Below the pieces are notes generated by a model, which saw only the letters and a program-made list of their open reading frames with translations, was not told the origin of the DNA and made no database searches. Position numbers and translations under genes: made by a program. Below are positions 52,971 through 62,011 of a stretch of 62,544 nucleotides of DNA, in pieces. How positions within the stretch are numbered: the first letter of the stretch is position 1; every line of letters begins with the position of its first letter. Origin of the DNA: Helicobacter sp. 13S00401-1 (GTDB lineage: Bacteria; Campylobacterota; Campylobacteria; Campylobacterales; Helicobacteraceae); assembly GCF_002272925.1 (NCBI RefSeq), contig NZ_MLAR01000010.1, positions 1-62,544 on the forward strand, written 5' to 3'.

Positions 52971-54644
52971 ATGACCACCAAAATGAAACTAGTTGTACTA
53001 ATTATAGTATACATACTGGGCATAGTACTCGTCTCTTTTTTCAGCATGAAAGCCCTAAGAGACATAAATATAAGAGCTAATCTTGCCTATACAGATCAAG
53101 TAGTTCCTTATCTTCACTTGCAAAAAGTAAGTGAGACTTACTCTGTTGCTATCATAGATACTATAGTAAAAGGAACCATAGGTCTTATAGATCCAACCCA
53201 AACTTCTAACACTGTAAACAATCTTGAAAGCTCCATAAACAAAGACTGGAATAGCTACTATGTAACCATAAGCAATACAGAAGAAAAAAGCCTAGCTGAT
53301 AAGATAACTAAAGATATCAGAGATGCTAACTTACAAATAAACACCATGCTAACTAACAAACTAGACTTAAAAAACAACATCTCTAAACTTGATACTAGTG
53401 ATATAGCTGAACTTTATGAGATAACAGAAACTATAAATCAAGACTTTAAAAACCTACTAAGCAAAAAAGTGACTGAGTATGTTGCCTACACAAATCAAAA
53501 TAACGCACAATATGAGTTTAGTTTTATAGCTAATATCATCTTTGCCATCATAGTTATAATCATCCTTATAGTTATACTCTTATTTATGTTTAGAAGCATA
53601 GTTGTAAAGATCGCACAAATCCAAGAAGGAATCGTAAACTTTTTTAAATTCATCAACTTTGAAATTAAAGATCATAAAGCTATAAACATAAAGTCAAAAG
53701 ATGAGTTTGGCAACATGGCAAGGCTTATAAATAGTAATATAGAGCGAACTGCTAAAGCCTTAGAAGATGATAGGTTACTAGTTGAAGAAGGGCTTGATGT
53801 AGTTAAATACACTGCTGAAGTTAAAAAAGCTGATAGAACCATACAAAGATCTTCAAACAATCCTCAGCTAATGAAGCTAAAAGAGGCGATTAATGATCTA
53901 ATCATCATACTAAGAAATGGTGTTGGTAATGACTTAAACCAACTCTTAGGTGTATTTGATGCTTATAAAAATCTAGACTTTAGTAAAAGGGTGCCTAACG
54001 CAACTGGTGCTGTAGAAACTTATACTAATGGTGTAGGTGATGAGATAGCTAATATGCTAAAAACTCAGCTCCAAGTGGCTAATAATCTTTTCAAAGAATG
54101 TGAGTCACTTCAAACTTCTATTACTAACTTATCTCAAAGTTCTAATGCACAAGCTAGCTCTTTAGAACAATCTGCTACTGCTATAGAAGAAATAACTCAG
54201 TCTATGCAAAATGTATCTAATAAGACTAATGAAGTAATATCTCAATCTGAAGATATTAAAAGTGTTACTGTTATTATTAAAGACATAGCAGATCAAATAA
54301 ATCTCTTAGCTCTTAATGCAGCTATAGAAGCAGCACGTGCAGGAGAACATGGAAGAGGCTTTGCAGTAGTAGCAGATGAAGTAAGAAAACTAGCAGAAAG
54401 AACTCAAAAGTCTTTAGGAGAAATAGAATCTAATACTAATATCTTAGTTCAATCAATTAATGATATGGCTGAATCTATAAAAGAACAAGCTAATGGTATA
54501 ACTCAAATAAATGATGCTATATCTTTATTAGAACAATCTACTCAAGGTAATGTAAATATAGCTGATGATGCTACTAAGATATCTAGTAATGTAACTCATA
54601 TAGCTCAAGATATCTTAGATAACGTGCATAAGAAAAAATTCTAA
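52971..54644 (+). CDS. Methyl-accepting chemotaxis protein
   Basis: A full 557-residue chemoreceptor: membrane segment 6-25, periplasmic helical (four-helix-bundle-like) domain to about 182, second membrane segment about 183-206, a HAMP-like linker, and a cytoplasmic signalling domain with the conserved tip [39 protein letters not shown] (positions about 438-478). It ends with HKKKF shortly after the methylation helices. The 3' 491 bases of its signalling region are nearly identical to the chemoreceptor at the right edge, on the opposite strand. Ligand unknown. AAGGAAA precedes the ATG. Confidence 0.93.
   Translation: MTTKMKLVVLIIVYILGIVLVSFFSMKALRDINIRANLAYTDQVVPYLHLQKVSETYSVAIIDTIVKGTIGLIDPTQTSNTVNNLESSINKDWNSYYVTISNTEEKSLADKITKDIRDANLQINTMLTNKLDLKNNISKLDTSDIAELYEITETINQDFKNLLSKKVTEYVAYTNQNNAQYEFSFIANIIFAIIVIIILIVILLFMFRSIVVKIAQIQEGIVNFFKFINFEIKDHKAINIKSKDEFGNMARLINSNIERTAKALEDDRLLVEEGLDVVKYTAEVKKADRTIQRSSNNPQLMKLKEAINDLIIILRNGVGNDLNQLLGVFDAYKNLDFSKRVPNATGAVETYTNGVGDEIANMLKTQLQVANNLFKECESLQTSITNLSQSSNAQASSLEQSATAIEEITQSMQNVSNKTNEVISQSEDIKSVTVIIKDIADQINLLALNAAIEAARAGEHGRGFAVVADEVRKLAERTQKSLGEIESNTNILVQSINDMAESIKEQANGITQINDAISLLEQSTQGNVNIADDATKISSNVTHIAQDILDNVHKKKF
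54114..54604 (+). repeat. Inverted repeat arm 1 (chemoreceptor signalling region)
   Basis: 491 bases matching 62052-62542 on the other strand, with three differences that I can find and no gaps. The match stops abruptly at 54604, where the protein ends diverge. Confidence 0.93.
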
Positions 54645-54668
54645 GTCTTTATAAGCAAAAAGATAACA

Positions 54669-55145
54669 GTGGCAAGAAAGGTGAAAAAAGATAGCTTTAG
54701 TAAATTAGTAGCTATAGCTATCTTTACTCCTAGCCTACTTTTTAGTGCTAGTGAGTCTAGAGACTTAAAGCCTCTAGACTTTGAGGCTTTATTCCAATCT
54801 AGCTCATCAAAAGATTTCTATGCAGAAAAGCTAAATAAGACTAATTTACAAGCTACAACTCAGCCTACTTCCCCTAACCTCCAAGACTTAAAAGATGAAA
54901 GTAAAAATTTAACTCTTAATAAAACTGCTTTTAGACTACCGCTAATACAAAGCATAGTGGATAAAAAAGTAAAGATTGAAGGTAGGTGGTATGGGATAGA
55001 TTCTAATCTTGTAAGTAAAACTCATCCTTATAAGATAGATTCCATAAATAAAAACTCTATAGTTATATCTTACATAGACCCTTTAACTAACAAACCTCTA
55101 ACATCAAGCATATCTATCTACACACAAAGGAAGGACTTTGAGTAA
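54669..55145 (+). CDS. Secreted protein of unknown function
   Basis: A 158-residue protein starting at a GTG (54669), with a signal peptide (KLVAIAIFTPSLLFSAS, cleavage about residue 28). A second GTG at 54681 is possible. Residues 45-90 are hydrophilic and low in structure; the C-terminal part is beta-rich (VDKKVKIEGRWYGIDSNL, NSIVISYIDPLTNKPLTSSISIY). No family is recognised. It overlaps the ribD start by eight bases, which suggests a shared transcript. Neighbouring ribD and methyltransferase genes are adjacent also in H. pylori (HP1505/HP1504). Confidence 0.7.
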   Translation: MARKVKKDSFSKLVAIAIFTPSLLFSASESRDLKPLDFEALFQSSSSKDFYAEKLNKTNLQATTQPTSPNLQDLKDESKNLTLNKTAFRLPLIQSIVDKKVKIEGRWYGIDSNLVSKTHPYKIDSINKNSIVISYIDPLTNKPLTSSISIYTQRKDFE

Positions 55146-56145
55146 TCTAAGTGATGAAGTATACATGCAACTAGCTTTAAATAAGGCTTGGGAGTATCAA
55201 ACACTAACACTACCTAATCCAAGTGTGGGCGCTTTAGTACTAAAAGATGGCGAGATATTAAGCATAGAAGCCCATAAAAAAGCAAACTTCCCCCACGCTG
55301 AAGTTAACGCCCTAAAAACTGCTTACTTTAAACTTACAAAAGATGAAAGTATCCTAAAACTTAGCTCCTCTCAAAGCATACATGAGTTTTTACTTAGTCA
55401 TCATAAAGGTGTTTTTAAAGATGCTAGCATCTATGTTACCTTAGAGCCTTGTAATCACTATGGCAAAACTCCACCTTGTGCTAACTTGCTAAATGCTCTA
55501 GGCCTTAAAAAAGTAGTCATAGGCACTAAAGATACTAATAAGATAGCAAGTGGAGGCATGGATACTTTACAAAACATAGAAGTTAAAACTGGCATCTTAG
55601 AATCTAAGTGCTTAGATCTAATAAAACCCTTTTTAACTTTGAAAAATACCGAAAAGTTCACCCTTTTTAAGCTAGCAAGCCGCATGGATGGAAGCTATAA
55701 AGATGGCAGAGTTAGTAACGTCTACACTCACAGTTTTACTCACAATCAAAGAAGCATAGCAAAAAGCATCATCATCTCAGGAGAAACTCTAAGAAAAGAT
55801 AAGCCTAGCCTTGATACTAGAAAGGCAGATAGTTTTTATAAAAGCACCCTTCCTAAAATCCAGATTCTAAGCACCAAGCCAGATACACTTAATCTAACCC
55901 CTTATAAGGATAGAGAGATAAAAGTAGTAGATGAAGTACAAAAACTAGACCTAGTAGGTTTTAATGTCATAGAAGGTGGCTACCATCTACTAGATACTCT
56001 AAAAGATAGAATCGATATGCTGTTAGTTTTTATAGACCCAAGCTTTCAAACTAAAAGCATGAGTGAGTACAAACATCTAAATGCAAACTTTACTATCTTG
56101 CACTCAAATCTAACTGATAATAATCTAATAACCTGGCTAGTATAA
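55138..56145 (+). CDS. ribD: Riboflavin biosynthesis bifunctional deaminase/reductase
   Basis: Two riboflavin steps: deamination of the pyrimidine, then reduction of the ribosyl side chain. A TTG at 55138 with AAGGAAGG just upstream is the chosen start; ATG at 55165 is the alternative. The 335-residue protein has the zinc deaminase domain with PHAEVNAL (near residue 49-56) and LEPCNHYGKTPPCANLL (near 103-119), then a reductase domain beginning FTLFKLASRMDGSY (near 179). The reductase domain is complete. One base separates it from the next gene. RibH is at 27444. Confidence 0.92.
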   Translation: MSNLSDEVYMQLALNKAWEYQTLTLPNPSVGALVLKDGEILSIEAHKKANFPHAEVNALKTAYFKLTKDESILKLSSSQSIHEFLLSHHKGVFKDASIYVTLEPCNHYGKTPPCANLLNALGLKKVVIGTKDTNKIASGGMDTLQNIEVKTGILESKCLDLIKPFLTLKNTEKFTLFKLASRMDGSYKDGRVSNVYTHSFTHNQRSIAKSIIISGETLRKDKPSLDTRKADSFYKSTLPKIQILSTKPDTLNLTPYKDREIKVVDEVQKLDLVGFNVIEGGYHLLDTLKDRIDMLLVFIDPSFQTKSMSEYKHLNANFTILHSNLTDNNLITWLV

Positions 56146-56146
56146 A

Positions 56147-56866
56147 ATGCAACTTTATCAAGCAAGTGAAGGCTACTGTTATAATAGCGATACGTTATTT
56201 CTTTGGGACTTTGCAAAAGACTTTTTAAAAAAAGATATGCAAGTTTTAGATATAGGCAGTGGAGTTGGGACGCTAGGCTTGCTTTTAGCAAAGGAAAAAA
56301 GTATAAGGCTAACCCAAGTTGAAAAACTTGTACTTTACGCTAAGTTAAATATAAAAAATGCTGAGGTAAACAACATAGAATCAAGTATTATCAATAAAGA
56401 CTTTTTAGACTATGAAACTACACTAAAGTTTGACTTAATAGTCTCAAACCCACCCTTTTATCATCCAAACGCCATAGAATCTAAAAACGACTTATTAAAA
56501 CACGCAAGGCATGCAAGCTCACTTCCATTAGATAAGCTTTTTACTAAGGCTAAAAGGCTACTAAAGCCTAGTGGTTTTTTCTTACTAAGCTATGGGAGTA
56601 ATCAACTAAGTGAAGTCTTAAAACAAGCCTTTGCTAATAAACTAAATGTAGAAAAGCTAAGATTTATCCACCCTCGCTTAAACGCAGAATCTAAAACATT
56701 TCTCTGTGCTTTAAGGCTAAACTCAAAAAGCAGCCTAAGCGTACTAAGCCCGCTAATAACTCATATAGGAAAAAACCAGCTAGAAAACTCACAAGAAGTA
56801 AGTACTATATATAAAAATGCCAACACCTATAGCATTAAAGTAAGCCAAAGAGATATAGACCTATGA
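56147..56866 (+). CDS. SAM-dependent methyltransferase, TrmN6 type
   Basis: Probable tRNA1(Val) adenine-37-N6-methyltransferase. The 239-residue protein has QASEGYCYNSDTLFLWDFA at the start, the SAM-binding VLDIGSGVGTLGLLLA (near residue 33-48) and the catalytic tetrapeptide-containing IVSNPPFYHP (near 98, NPPF/Y type of N6-adenine enzymes). HARHASSLPLDKLFTKAKRLLKPSGFF (near 125-151) is typical. H. pylori HP1504 stands in the same place beside ribD. It overlaps the histidine kinase start by four bases (ATGA). Confidence 0.85.
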   Translation: MQLYQASEGYCYNSDTLFLWDFAKDFLKKDMQVLDIGSGVGTLGLLLAKEKSIRLTQVEKLVLYAKLNIKNAEVNNIESSIINKDFLDYETTLKFDLIVSNPPFYHPNAIESKNDLLKHARHASSLPLDKLFTKAKRLLKPSGFFLLSYGSNQLSEVLKQAFANKLNVEKLRFIHPRLNAESKTFLCALRLNSKSSLSVLSPLITHIGKNQLENSQEVSTIYKNANTYSIKVSQRDIDL

Positions 56867-58110
56867 AACTTAAAAACATCCTTTTTTCAACCAAACTACA
56901 CGTCATTATTATCTTTATACTAATAGTAGTCTTACTCTACTTTTTGCAGATAAAAATCATAGGTCTTGAAAACGAAAAGATAAGATTCCAAAACTTAAGC
57001 ATAGTAAGCGCCCTTCAGTATGAAACTAAGCAAACAGATTCTTTAAGTCTTAAAAAGATATGGGAGCTTAAAAAAACTCTTAACAAAGATGAGATAAACA
57101 CTCTAACTCAAGGCTTAAAAGCTAAAGGCTTTAGTATCTTAGATAAGATTCCAACTGATGCACTAATCCTTAAAGGCACACAAAATACAGTAGTGCAAGT
57201 TTATAAGACACAAAACACTCAAGGCGTTGTGATTAATAATCAAATAGTAGCAAGCAAGCCTTTAAGCTTAATGGGAGATAGGATTAATCTAGCCTTAATT
57301 GGGATTATAGCCCTCTCTTTAATCTTACTCTTTATCGTCTTTAACACCTTTAAGTCCTTAAAAGATTTAGTAAGCATAGGAGAAAGGATAGCAAATGGTG
57401 AAAACTATAAAAACACGCACAAAAACGAACTAAAAGGTGTAATAGATTCTATAAGCACTGCTTATGCACAAGCCCTAACTAAACTCAAATGGAAAGAATT
57501 ACTACTTAGAAACATAGGTCATGAGATAAGAGCGCCCATGACTAAGATGAAACTACTAGTTGCCCTAGAGTGGGATAAAAGCACACTAGCCAAACTGCAA
57601 ATCTACATTAAGCAAATGCAACATATCTTAGAAAACACCCTAGAGTTTGAAAGGCTAAGCTATAAAAAGCCCTACTTAGAAAAAAAAGAGTTTTTAAGTG
57701 AGACACTGCTTTTTGAAGCACTAAACAACTTTATAGATGAAGAGAAGTTTATAGAGTTAGACGTGCAAGCTTCTTATCCTATAAAAGGAGACTTACATCT
57801 TTTGTGTGTGGCTTTAAGCAACCTTATACAAAACGCACTTAAGTACTCAAAAACTGGCTTTATAAAAATAGAGCTAAGACAAACTTGTATACTTATAAAA
57901 AATGAAGGTAATCCACTAAGTAAGGATATAAGCTACTACTTAGAGCCTTTTTATAGGGATAAAAAACATCAAAGTTTAGAAGGATATGGGCTAGGTCTTT
58001 TTATAGTGAAAGAGATTTTACTATTGCATGGGGCTAGTTTGGAGTATAGTTACAAAGATGGAATGCATGGCTTCAGGATAGCGTTTGCAAACACGGAAGA
58101 TGCTAGTTAA
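56863..58110 (+). CDS. Sensor histidine kinase without an adjacent response regulator
   Basis: A 415-residue membrane kinase: membrane segment about 12-28, short periplasmic part (about 30-135), second membrane segment about 143-165, HAMP, then the phospho-acceptor His in LLRNIGHEIRAPMTKMKL (near residue 221), N box LIQNALKYS (near 322) and G box EGYGLGLFIVKEILLLHG (near 371). The size and layout recall ArsS of H. pylori, though the H-box differs. Its regulator gene is not in the window, so the partner is unknown. Coupled to the upstream methyltransferase by overlap. Confidence 0.88.
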   Translation: MKLKNILFSTKLHVIIIFILIVVLLYFLQIKIIGLENEKIRFQNLSIVSALQYETKQTDSLSLKKIWELKKTLNKDEINTLTQGLKAKGFSILDKIPTDALILKGTQNTVVQVYKTQNTQGVVINNQIVASKPLSLMGDRINLALIGIIALSLILLFIVFNTFKSLKDLVSIGERIANGENYKNTHKNELKGVIDSISTAYAQALTKLKWKELLLRNIGHEIRAPMTKMKLLVALEWDKSTLAKLQIYIKQMQHILENTLEFERLSYKKPYLEKKEFLSETLLFEALNNFIDEEKFIELDVQASYPIKGDLHLLCVALSNLIQNALKYSKTGFIKIELRQTCILIKNEGNPLSKDISYYLEPFYRDKKHQSLEGYGLGLFIVKEILLLHGASLEYSYKDGMHGFRIAFANTEDAS

Positions 58111-58121
58111 AGGTTAAAAAG

Positions 58122-58931
58122 GTGATATTTTTTAGAATACTTGCTTTAATGTTTTTTCTTGGTCTATCAACTGCTGGCTTTGGCGCAGATGCTGCCCCCA
58201 GGATAGTAGACCCAGTCTTACCAACTGTTAATTTAAGCCTAACTTCACCCAAAACACCAACACAGTTAGTTACTACGCTAAATATAGTCTTAATCATAAC
58301 GCTTTTAATACTAGCTCCTTCTTTAGTGCTTATGATGACATCTTTTACACGTATAGTTATAGTTTTAGCCTTCTTAAGAACTGCACTTGGAACGCAGCAA
58401 AGCCCGCCCACGCAGATTCTAGTAAGTCTTGCTATGATACTTACTTTTTTTATCATGGAGCCAGTTGTAAAAGACTCCTACACCACAGGCATAAAGCCTT
58501 ACATGGCTAGCCAGATAGGCTATGAAGAAGCTTTTAGTAAAAGTATAAAACCTTTTAAAAAGTTTATGATAGAAAACACTAGGCAAAGTGACCTAGCACT
58601 CTTTTATAGGATAAGAGGTATAACTCCACCAGAAGTTAGCGCACTTAACACTAAAGAAGAGGTTGAAAAAGTAGTAGATAAAATTGACTTAAGTATAGCC
58701 TTGCCAGCATTTATGATAAGTGAGCTTAAGACTGCTTTTCAGATAGGCTTTCTTATCTACTTGCCATTTTTGGTCATAGATATGGTTATAAGTTCAATTT
58801 TAATGGCCATGGGGATGATGATGCTTCCGCCAGTTATGATATCTCTACCTTTTAAAATTCTAATTTTTGTGCTTGTGGATGGATTTAACCTATTAGTATG
58901 GAATTTAGTTAAGAGTTTCCATTATTTCTAA
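58122..58931 (+). CDS. fliP: Flagellar export gate protein FliP
   Basis: Core of the flagellar type III export gate in the inner membrane. A GTG at 58122 is the chosen start; ATG at 58149 is an alternative. The 269-residue protein has a signal-like N-terminus, then membrane segments at about 45-70, 90-110, 195-215 and 240-260. Family blocks include MMTSFTRIVIVLAFLRTALGTQQSPPTQIL (near 70-99), and PAFMISELKTAFQIGFLIYLPFLVID (near 197) with MGMMMLPPVMISLPFKILIFVLVDGF near 231. No other flagellar gene is adjacent. Ends at a hairpin terminator. Confidence 0.96.
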   Translation: MIFFRILALMFFLGLSTAGFGADAAPRIVDPVLPTVNLSLTSPKTPTQLVTTLNIVLIITLLILAPSLVLMMTSFTRIVIVLAFLRTALGTQQSPPTQILVSLAMILTFFIMEPVVKDSYTTGIKPYMASQIGYEEAFSKSIKPFKKFMIENTRQSDLALFYRIRGITPPEVSALNTKEEVEKVVDKIDLSIALPAFMISELKTAFQIGFLIYLPFLVIDMVISSILMAMGMMMLPPVMISLPFKILIFVLVDGFNLLVWNLVKSFHYF

Positions 58932-58939
58932 TAAAAAGT

Positions 58940-58967
58940 GGCATAATGTTACGCTTTATGCCCTTTT
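58940..58967 (+). terminator. fliP terminator
   Basis: Stem GGCATAA/TTATGCC (58940-58946 with 58956-58962) followed by C and TTTT, nine bases after the fliP stop. Confidence 0.65.
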
Positions 58968-59081
58968 AGTTACTTTTTTATAATTATTTGCACTCAAAAT
59001 CCCCATAGTAATGAGGCTTTAAGTTTATATTAGATACCTTATACATGTGACATAAGTCATAATTTTTATTGGAGAGCATTA

Positions 59082-59333
59082 ATGAAAAGTATTTATATTG
59101 GAAACCTATCTTACGGAGTCAACGAACAACAAATTATGGAGCTTTTTTCTCAGTATGGAGAAGTAGCATCTATAAAATTAGTAAATGATAAAGAAACTGG
59201 TCGTTTTAAAGGATACGGATTTATAGAGATGAATGATGAAAATGCACTAAATGCAATTTCAGATCTAGATAAAACTCAGTATCTTGGCAGAACAGTTAAA
59301 GTAAGTGAAGCAAAAAGCAGAAAAAACGCTTAA
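59082..59333 (+). CDS. Small RRM-type RNA-binding protein
   Basis: An 83-residue single RNA-recognition-motif protein. RNP2 is IYIGNL at residues 4-9 and RNP1 is KGYGFIEM at about 43-50; both aromatic positions are kept. The tail is basic (SEAKSRKNA). H. pylori HP0827 is similar. It likely binds single-stranded RNA and may influence mRNA stability or ribosomal RNA, as in cyanobacterial Rbp proteins. GGAGAG lies seven bases before the ATG. Monocistronic. Confidence 0.92.
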   Translation: MKSIYIGNLSYGVNEQQIMELFSQYGEVASIKLVNDKETGRFKGYGFIEMNDENALNAISDLDKTQYLGRTVKVSEAKSRKNA

Positions 59334-59685
59334 ACTTAAAAGATAAAAGCGGGACTTAATTAATAATTTTTATTTGTAATTTTAGACTTTTTAACAGAAG
59401 ATTCTAAGATTAGAAACTTAAGCTAGATATATATAAATTATATATATTTACATATCGTATTTTAGAGCCCTATTATTGGACTTTAAAATACCTAAAGATA
59501 AAAAAGCACAATGTTTACACACAATTATATGCTTAGCTTTTGTAGAGATAAACGATTTTGAGATTTTTACCCCTTATGAAAACCCAGCATAAAATATAGA
59601 CTTTTTTATATTTTATGCATTACTCACTAGTTATAAACTTTAAAGTAACCCCTCTAACACTTACCCTACAAGCAACTTATAGAAT
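59334..59685. other. 352 bp gap between the RRM gene and the integrase gene
   Basis: Very AT-rich, with a self-complementary AT stretch near 59426-59456. No gene, RNA gene, tRNA or clear terminator is recognised, and no attachment-site repeat was noticed. Confidence 0.4.
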
Positions 59686-60774
59686 CTAACCATTAAGCGC
59701 TTTTAAGATGAATCTTTTTGTACTATTTGGACTTAGGTGAGCATAACGCATGGTCATAGTTATATTGCTATGGTCAAGGCCAGCTTGTATGACTTGTAAA
59801 GGTACTCCTTTTATAGCAAGATGACTTGCAAAAGTATGTCTTAGTGTGTGAAGTACTACCTTTTCATCTAGATTATTTAGATTTTGATTAAAAAGCAAAT
59901 TTAGTATCTTTGATAAATTAAGCTGCATAGTCTGATAAGATACTTTAAATATTAGCTCTTTTTCCCCTAAGCCTTGTAAATACGCTTTTAAAAGCATCAA
60001 ACACTCTTTATCAAGATAGCCCTTATAGCTCCTATTTATCTTGTAGTTAAAAAGATTTATAGTCTCTTCTTTTAAGTTTATATCCTCTTTTTTAATAGTA
60101 AGTATGGTCCTAAGTCGTCCGCCTGTGCTTAAAGACAAGCACACAAAGAGGTATAAAGCTTTAGCATGGATGTGTTTTAAGCTTAAAATATAAGCCTTTA
60201 ATCGCCTAACTTCACTAAAGCTTAGGTATCTAATCCTGCTTTTTGAAGCCCTGTGTCTTTTTATAGCAAGATAGGAGCTATTTTTGATTCCATAAAACTC
60301 ATCTGCTAATTTAAATATAGAGGCTACTACACCCAAATAAGCATTAATAGTATGCGCTTTTCTTTCTTTTAAGCAAGTAGTCATAAAGCCTTGTATGTCA
60401 AGTGGAGATATATCTAATATCTTGGAGTTTGAAAAGTAGCTTTCTAGTTTTTTTGTAATTGTCATATAACCTTTAAGTGAGCCAGCAGACCATCTCTTCA
60501 CATTAACTTCTACATACTTTAAGGACACTTCTTTAAAGGTTATATCTTCATATCCACTAGTTTTAAAGCCTTCTTTAGTCCTATCTTTTCTAGCATTTTC
60601 TAAGATATGCTTAAAGGCTAGAGCCTTTTTAGCACTCATGCCCTCAGATTGTTTGCCAGCTACCTTGTCTACTACTTTTTTATTTTGTAAGTATCTAACT
60701 ACAAAGCTGATATCATTTTTTAAAGTCTTAGTATAAACGCCTGCGTACTTTGTCCTTGTAAGTCTTTCATGCAT
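59686..60774 (-). CDS. Phage-type tyrosine recombinase (integrase)
   Basis: A 362-residue site-specific recombinase with the phage-integrase layout: N-terminal arm-binding-like part (RTKYAGVYTKTLKNDISFVV), SAM-like core-binding domain (about 85-175) and catalytic domain. Catalytic residues: Arg in STGGRLRTILTIKK (near residue 218), His-x-x-Arg in LHTLRHTFASHLAIKG (near 312-315), His in LDHSNITMTMRY (near 335) and nucleophile Tyr in the same segment (near 344). It differs clearly from XerH at 33230. No excisionase, phage gene or tRNA is next to it, so it is a stand-alone gene, perhaps the remnant of an integrated element. Confidence 0.9.
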   Translation of the reverse strand: MHERLTRTKYAGVYTKTLKNDISFVVRYLQNKKVVDKVAGKQSEGMSAKKALAFKHILENARKDRTKEGFKTSGYEDITFKEVSLKYVEVNVKRWSAGSLKGYMTITKKLESYFSNSKILDISPLDIQGFMTTCLKERKAHTINAYLGVVASIFKLADEFYGIKNSSYLAIKRHRASKSRIRYLSFSEVRRLKAYILSLKHIHAKALYLFVCLSLSTGGRLRTILTIKKEDINLKEETINLFNYKINRSYKGYLDKECLMLLKAYLQGLGEKELIFKVSYQTMQLNLSKILNLLFNQNLNNLDEKVVLHTLRHTFASHLAIKGVPLQVIQAGLDHSNITMTMRYAHLSPNSTKRFILKALNG

Positions 60775-61181
60775 ATTATTACCTTAACATTCTTTGCTTT
60801 TTCTGTTCTTTACATAAAACACAATAAAACACACAAAAACGAAAAAGTCTTAAAAATAAATGAAAATATACAAAGAGTAAAGATAAATAAAATATTATAG
60901 TTTTAATAAATATATCCATATAAATATGATATTTAGCTTATTTAGGCAAGCTAAGTATCACAAAAAGTTAATAAAATATATACTTATAAGTATATAAAAA
61001 GCATATATTTTGATTATGTAGATATATATAATTTATTTAAAGCTTTACTCTATTAAAAAAGCATTTTTGAGTTGCCTTAAAAATACTTAATGTAATTTTT
61101 ATGCACAGTAGTTTAAAGATCGCTTTAATCCTAATCTTCTATAAATTTTTAAACACCACGTGTAAAAAACTACACTAAAGT
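60775..61181. other. 407 bp AT-rich gap with palindromes upstream of the integrase
   Basis: Holds a perfect 20-base palindrome at 60977-60996 and a hairpin TTAGCTT/AAGCTAA at 60933-60954. Both are on the upstream side of the leftward integrase gene, so they could be operators or recombinase sites. No gene or tRNA seen. Confidence 0.45.
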
Positions 61182-61742
61182 CTAAAAATCTTGCTTTATC
61201 TCTAATAAAGAATCTATATTTTTATATCCAAGTTCTAGCCTATGGCTAGCATCTTTATCTTTTGACCTCACAGTCTTATCTTGTATAAGATAAAGGCTTT
61301 TTATCCCAGCATTAAACCCAGCTTCCATATCACTTAGCCTATCACCTATCATGACTGACTTACTTAGATCTAAGTTTAAATCCCTTTTAGCCCTTAGTAG
61401 CATACCTGCATTTGGCTTTCTATGTATACTATTTAAAAAAGGACAAAAATAGATTTGATCCATCTCAAAACCAAGTTTTGCTTTTAAGCTTCTTTGCATA
61501 TAAGCACTAAGAGTTAAAAAATCTTGTACGTTATAAAAACCTCTTTCAATACCTGATTGATTAGTAACGACAACTAGCTTATATTTACGCGCTTTAAAAA
61601 ATCTAGCTATATCAAAAAAGTCTTCTAAAAAATGGAAATCTTCTATCTTATAAGTGTAGTTAGTGTCTATATTTATAACACCATCCCTATCAAAAAATAC
61701 CGCCTTTTGCCCATCCTCTTGCCTTTTTAGACTTTGTTGCAT
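61182..61742 (-). CDS. gmhB: D-glycero-D-manno-heptose-1,7-bisphosphate phosphatase
   Basis: A HAD phosphatase that removes the 7-phosphate of heptose bisphosphate in ADP-heptose synthesis for LPS core. The 186-residue protein has motif I FFDRDGVINID (near residue 16), motif II VVVTNQSGIERG (near 57), the CPF...HRKPNAGML block (near 99-115) and motif IV VMIGDRLSDMEAGFNAG (near 129). The zinc loop that usually has C-x-H...C-x-C is shortened to one Cys and one His. No other heptose gene is adjacent. ADP-heptose is also the ALPK1 ligand in H. pylori. Confidence 0.87.
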   Translation of the reverse strand: MQQSLKRQEDGQKAVFFDRDGVINIDTNYTYKIEDFHFLEDFFDIARFFKARKYKLVVVTNQSGIERGFYNVQDFLTLSAYMQRSLKAKLGFEMDQIYFCPFLNSIHRKPNAGMLLRAKRDLNLDLSKSVMIGDRLSDMEAGFNAGIKSLYLIQDKTVRSKDKDASHRLELGYKNIDSLLEIKQDF

Positions 61743-61970
61743 CCTTGCCCCTTACTTTGCTTTCTTACTATTGTACCACTCCTTATCTTCCCCCTATCCT
61801 ACCTTTATCTTTAAGTTTTGGTATGACAATCTAGATTCTATAAGTAATTTAAAGCTTTATAAAACATTTAAAGCTTATTAGTAGCTTTAGAGTTTATTAA
61901 CTACCTTTATCTTCAGCCATAGAATCTATTTTTAATAAATTTAGTTTATTTTTTCTTTGGATTCTTTAAA

Positions 61971-61996
61971 AAAGGAGGAGGTCCCTCCCCCCTCCT
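61971..61996 (-). terminator. Terminator of the right-edge chemoreceptor gene
   Basis: Read leftwards: AGGAGG (61991-61996), 9-base loop, CCTCCT (61976-61981), CCTTTTTT. It lies 15 bases past the stop. From 61743 to 61970 nothing else is recognised. Confidence 0.7.
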
Positions 61997-62011
61997 AATC
62001 AATCTCTCCCC

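Noticed and set aside
59334-59685. tRNA gene as attachment site for the integrase
   Set aside because: No cloverleaf or CCA-type acceptor stem could be found on either side of the integrase gene.
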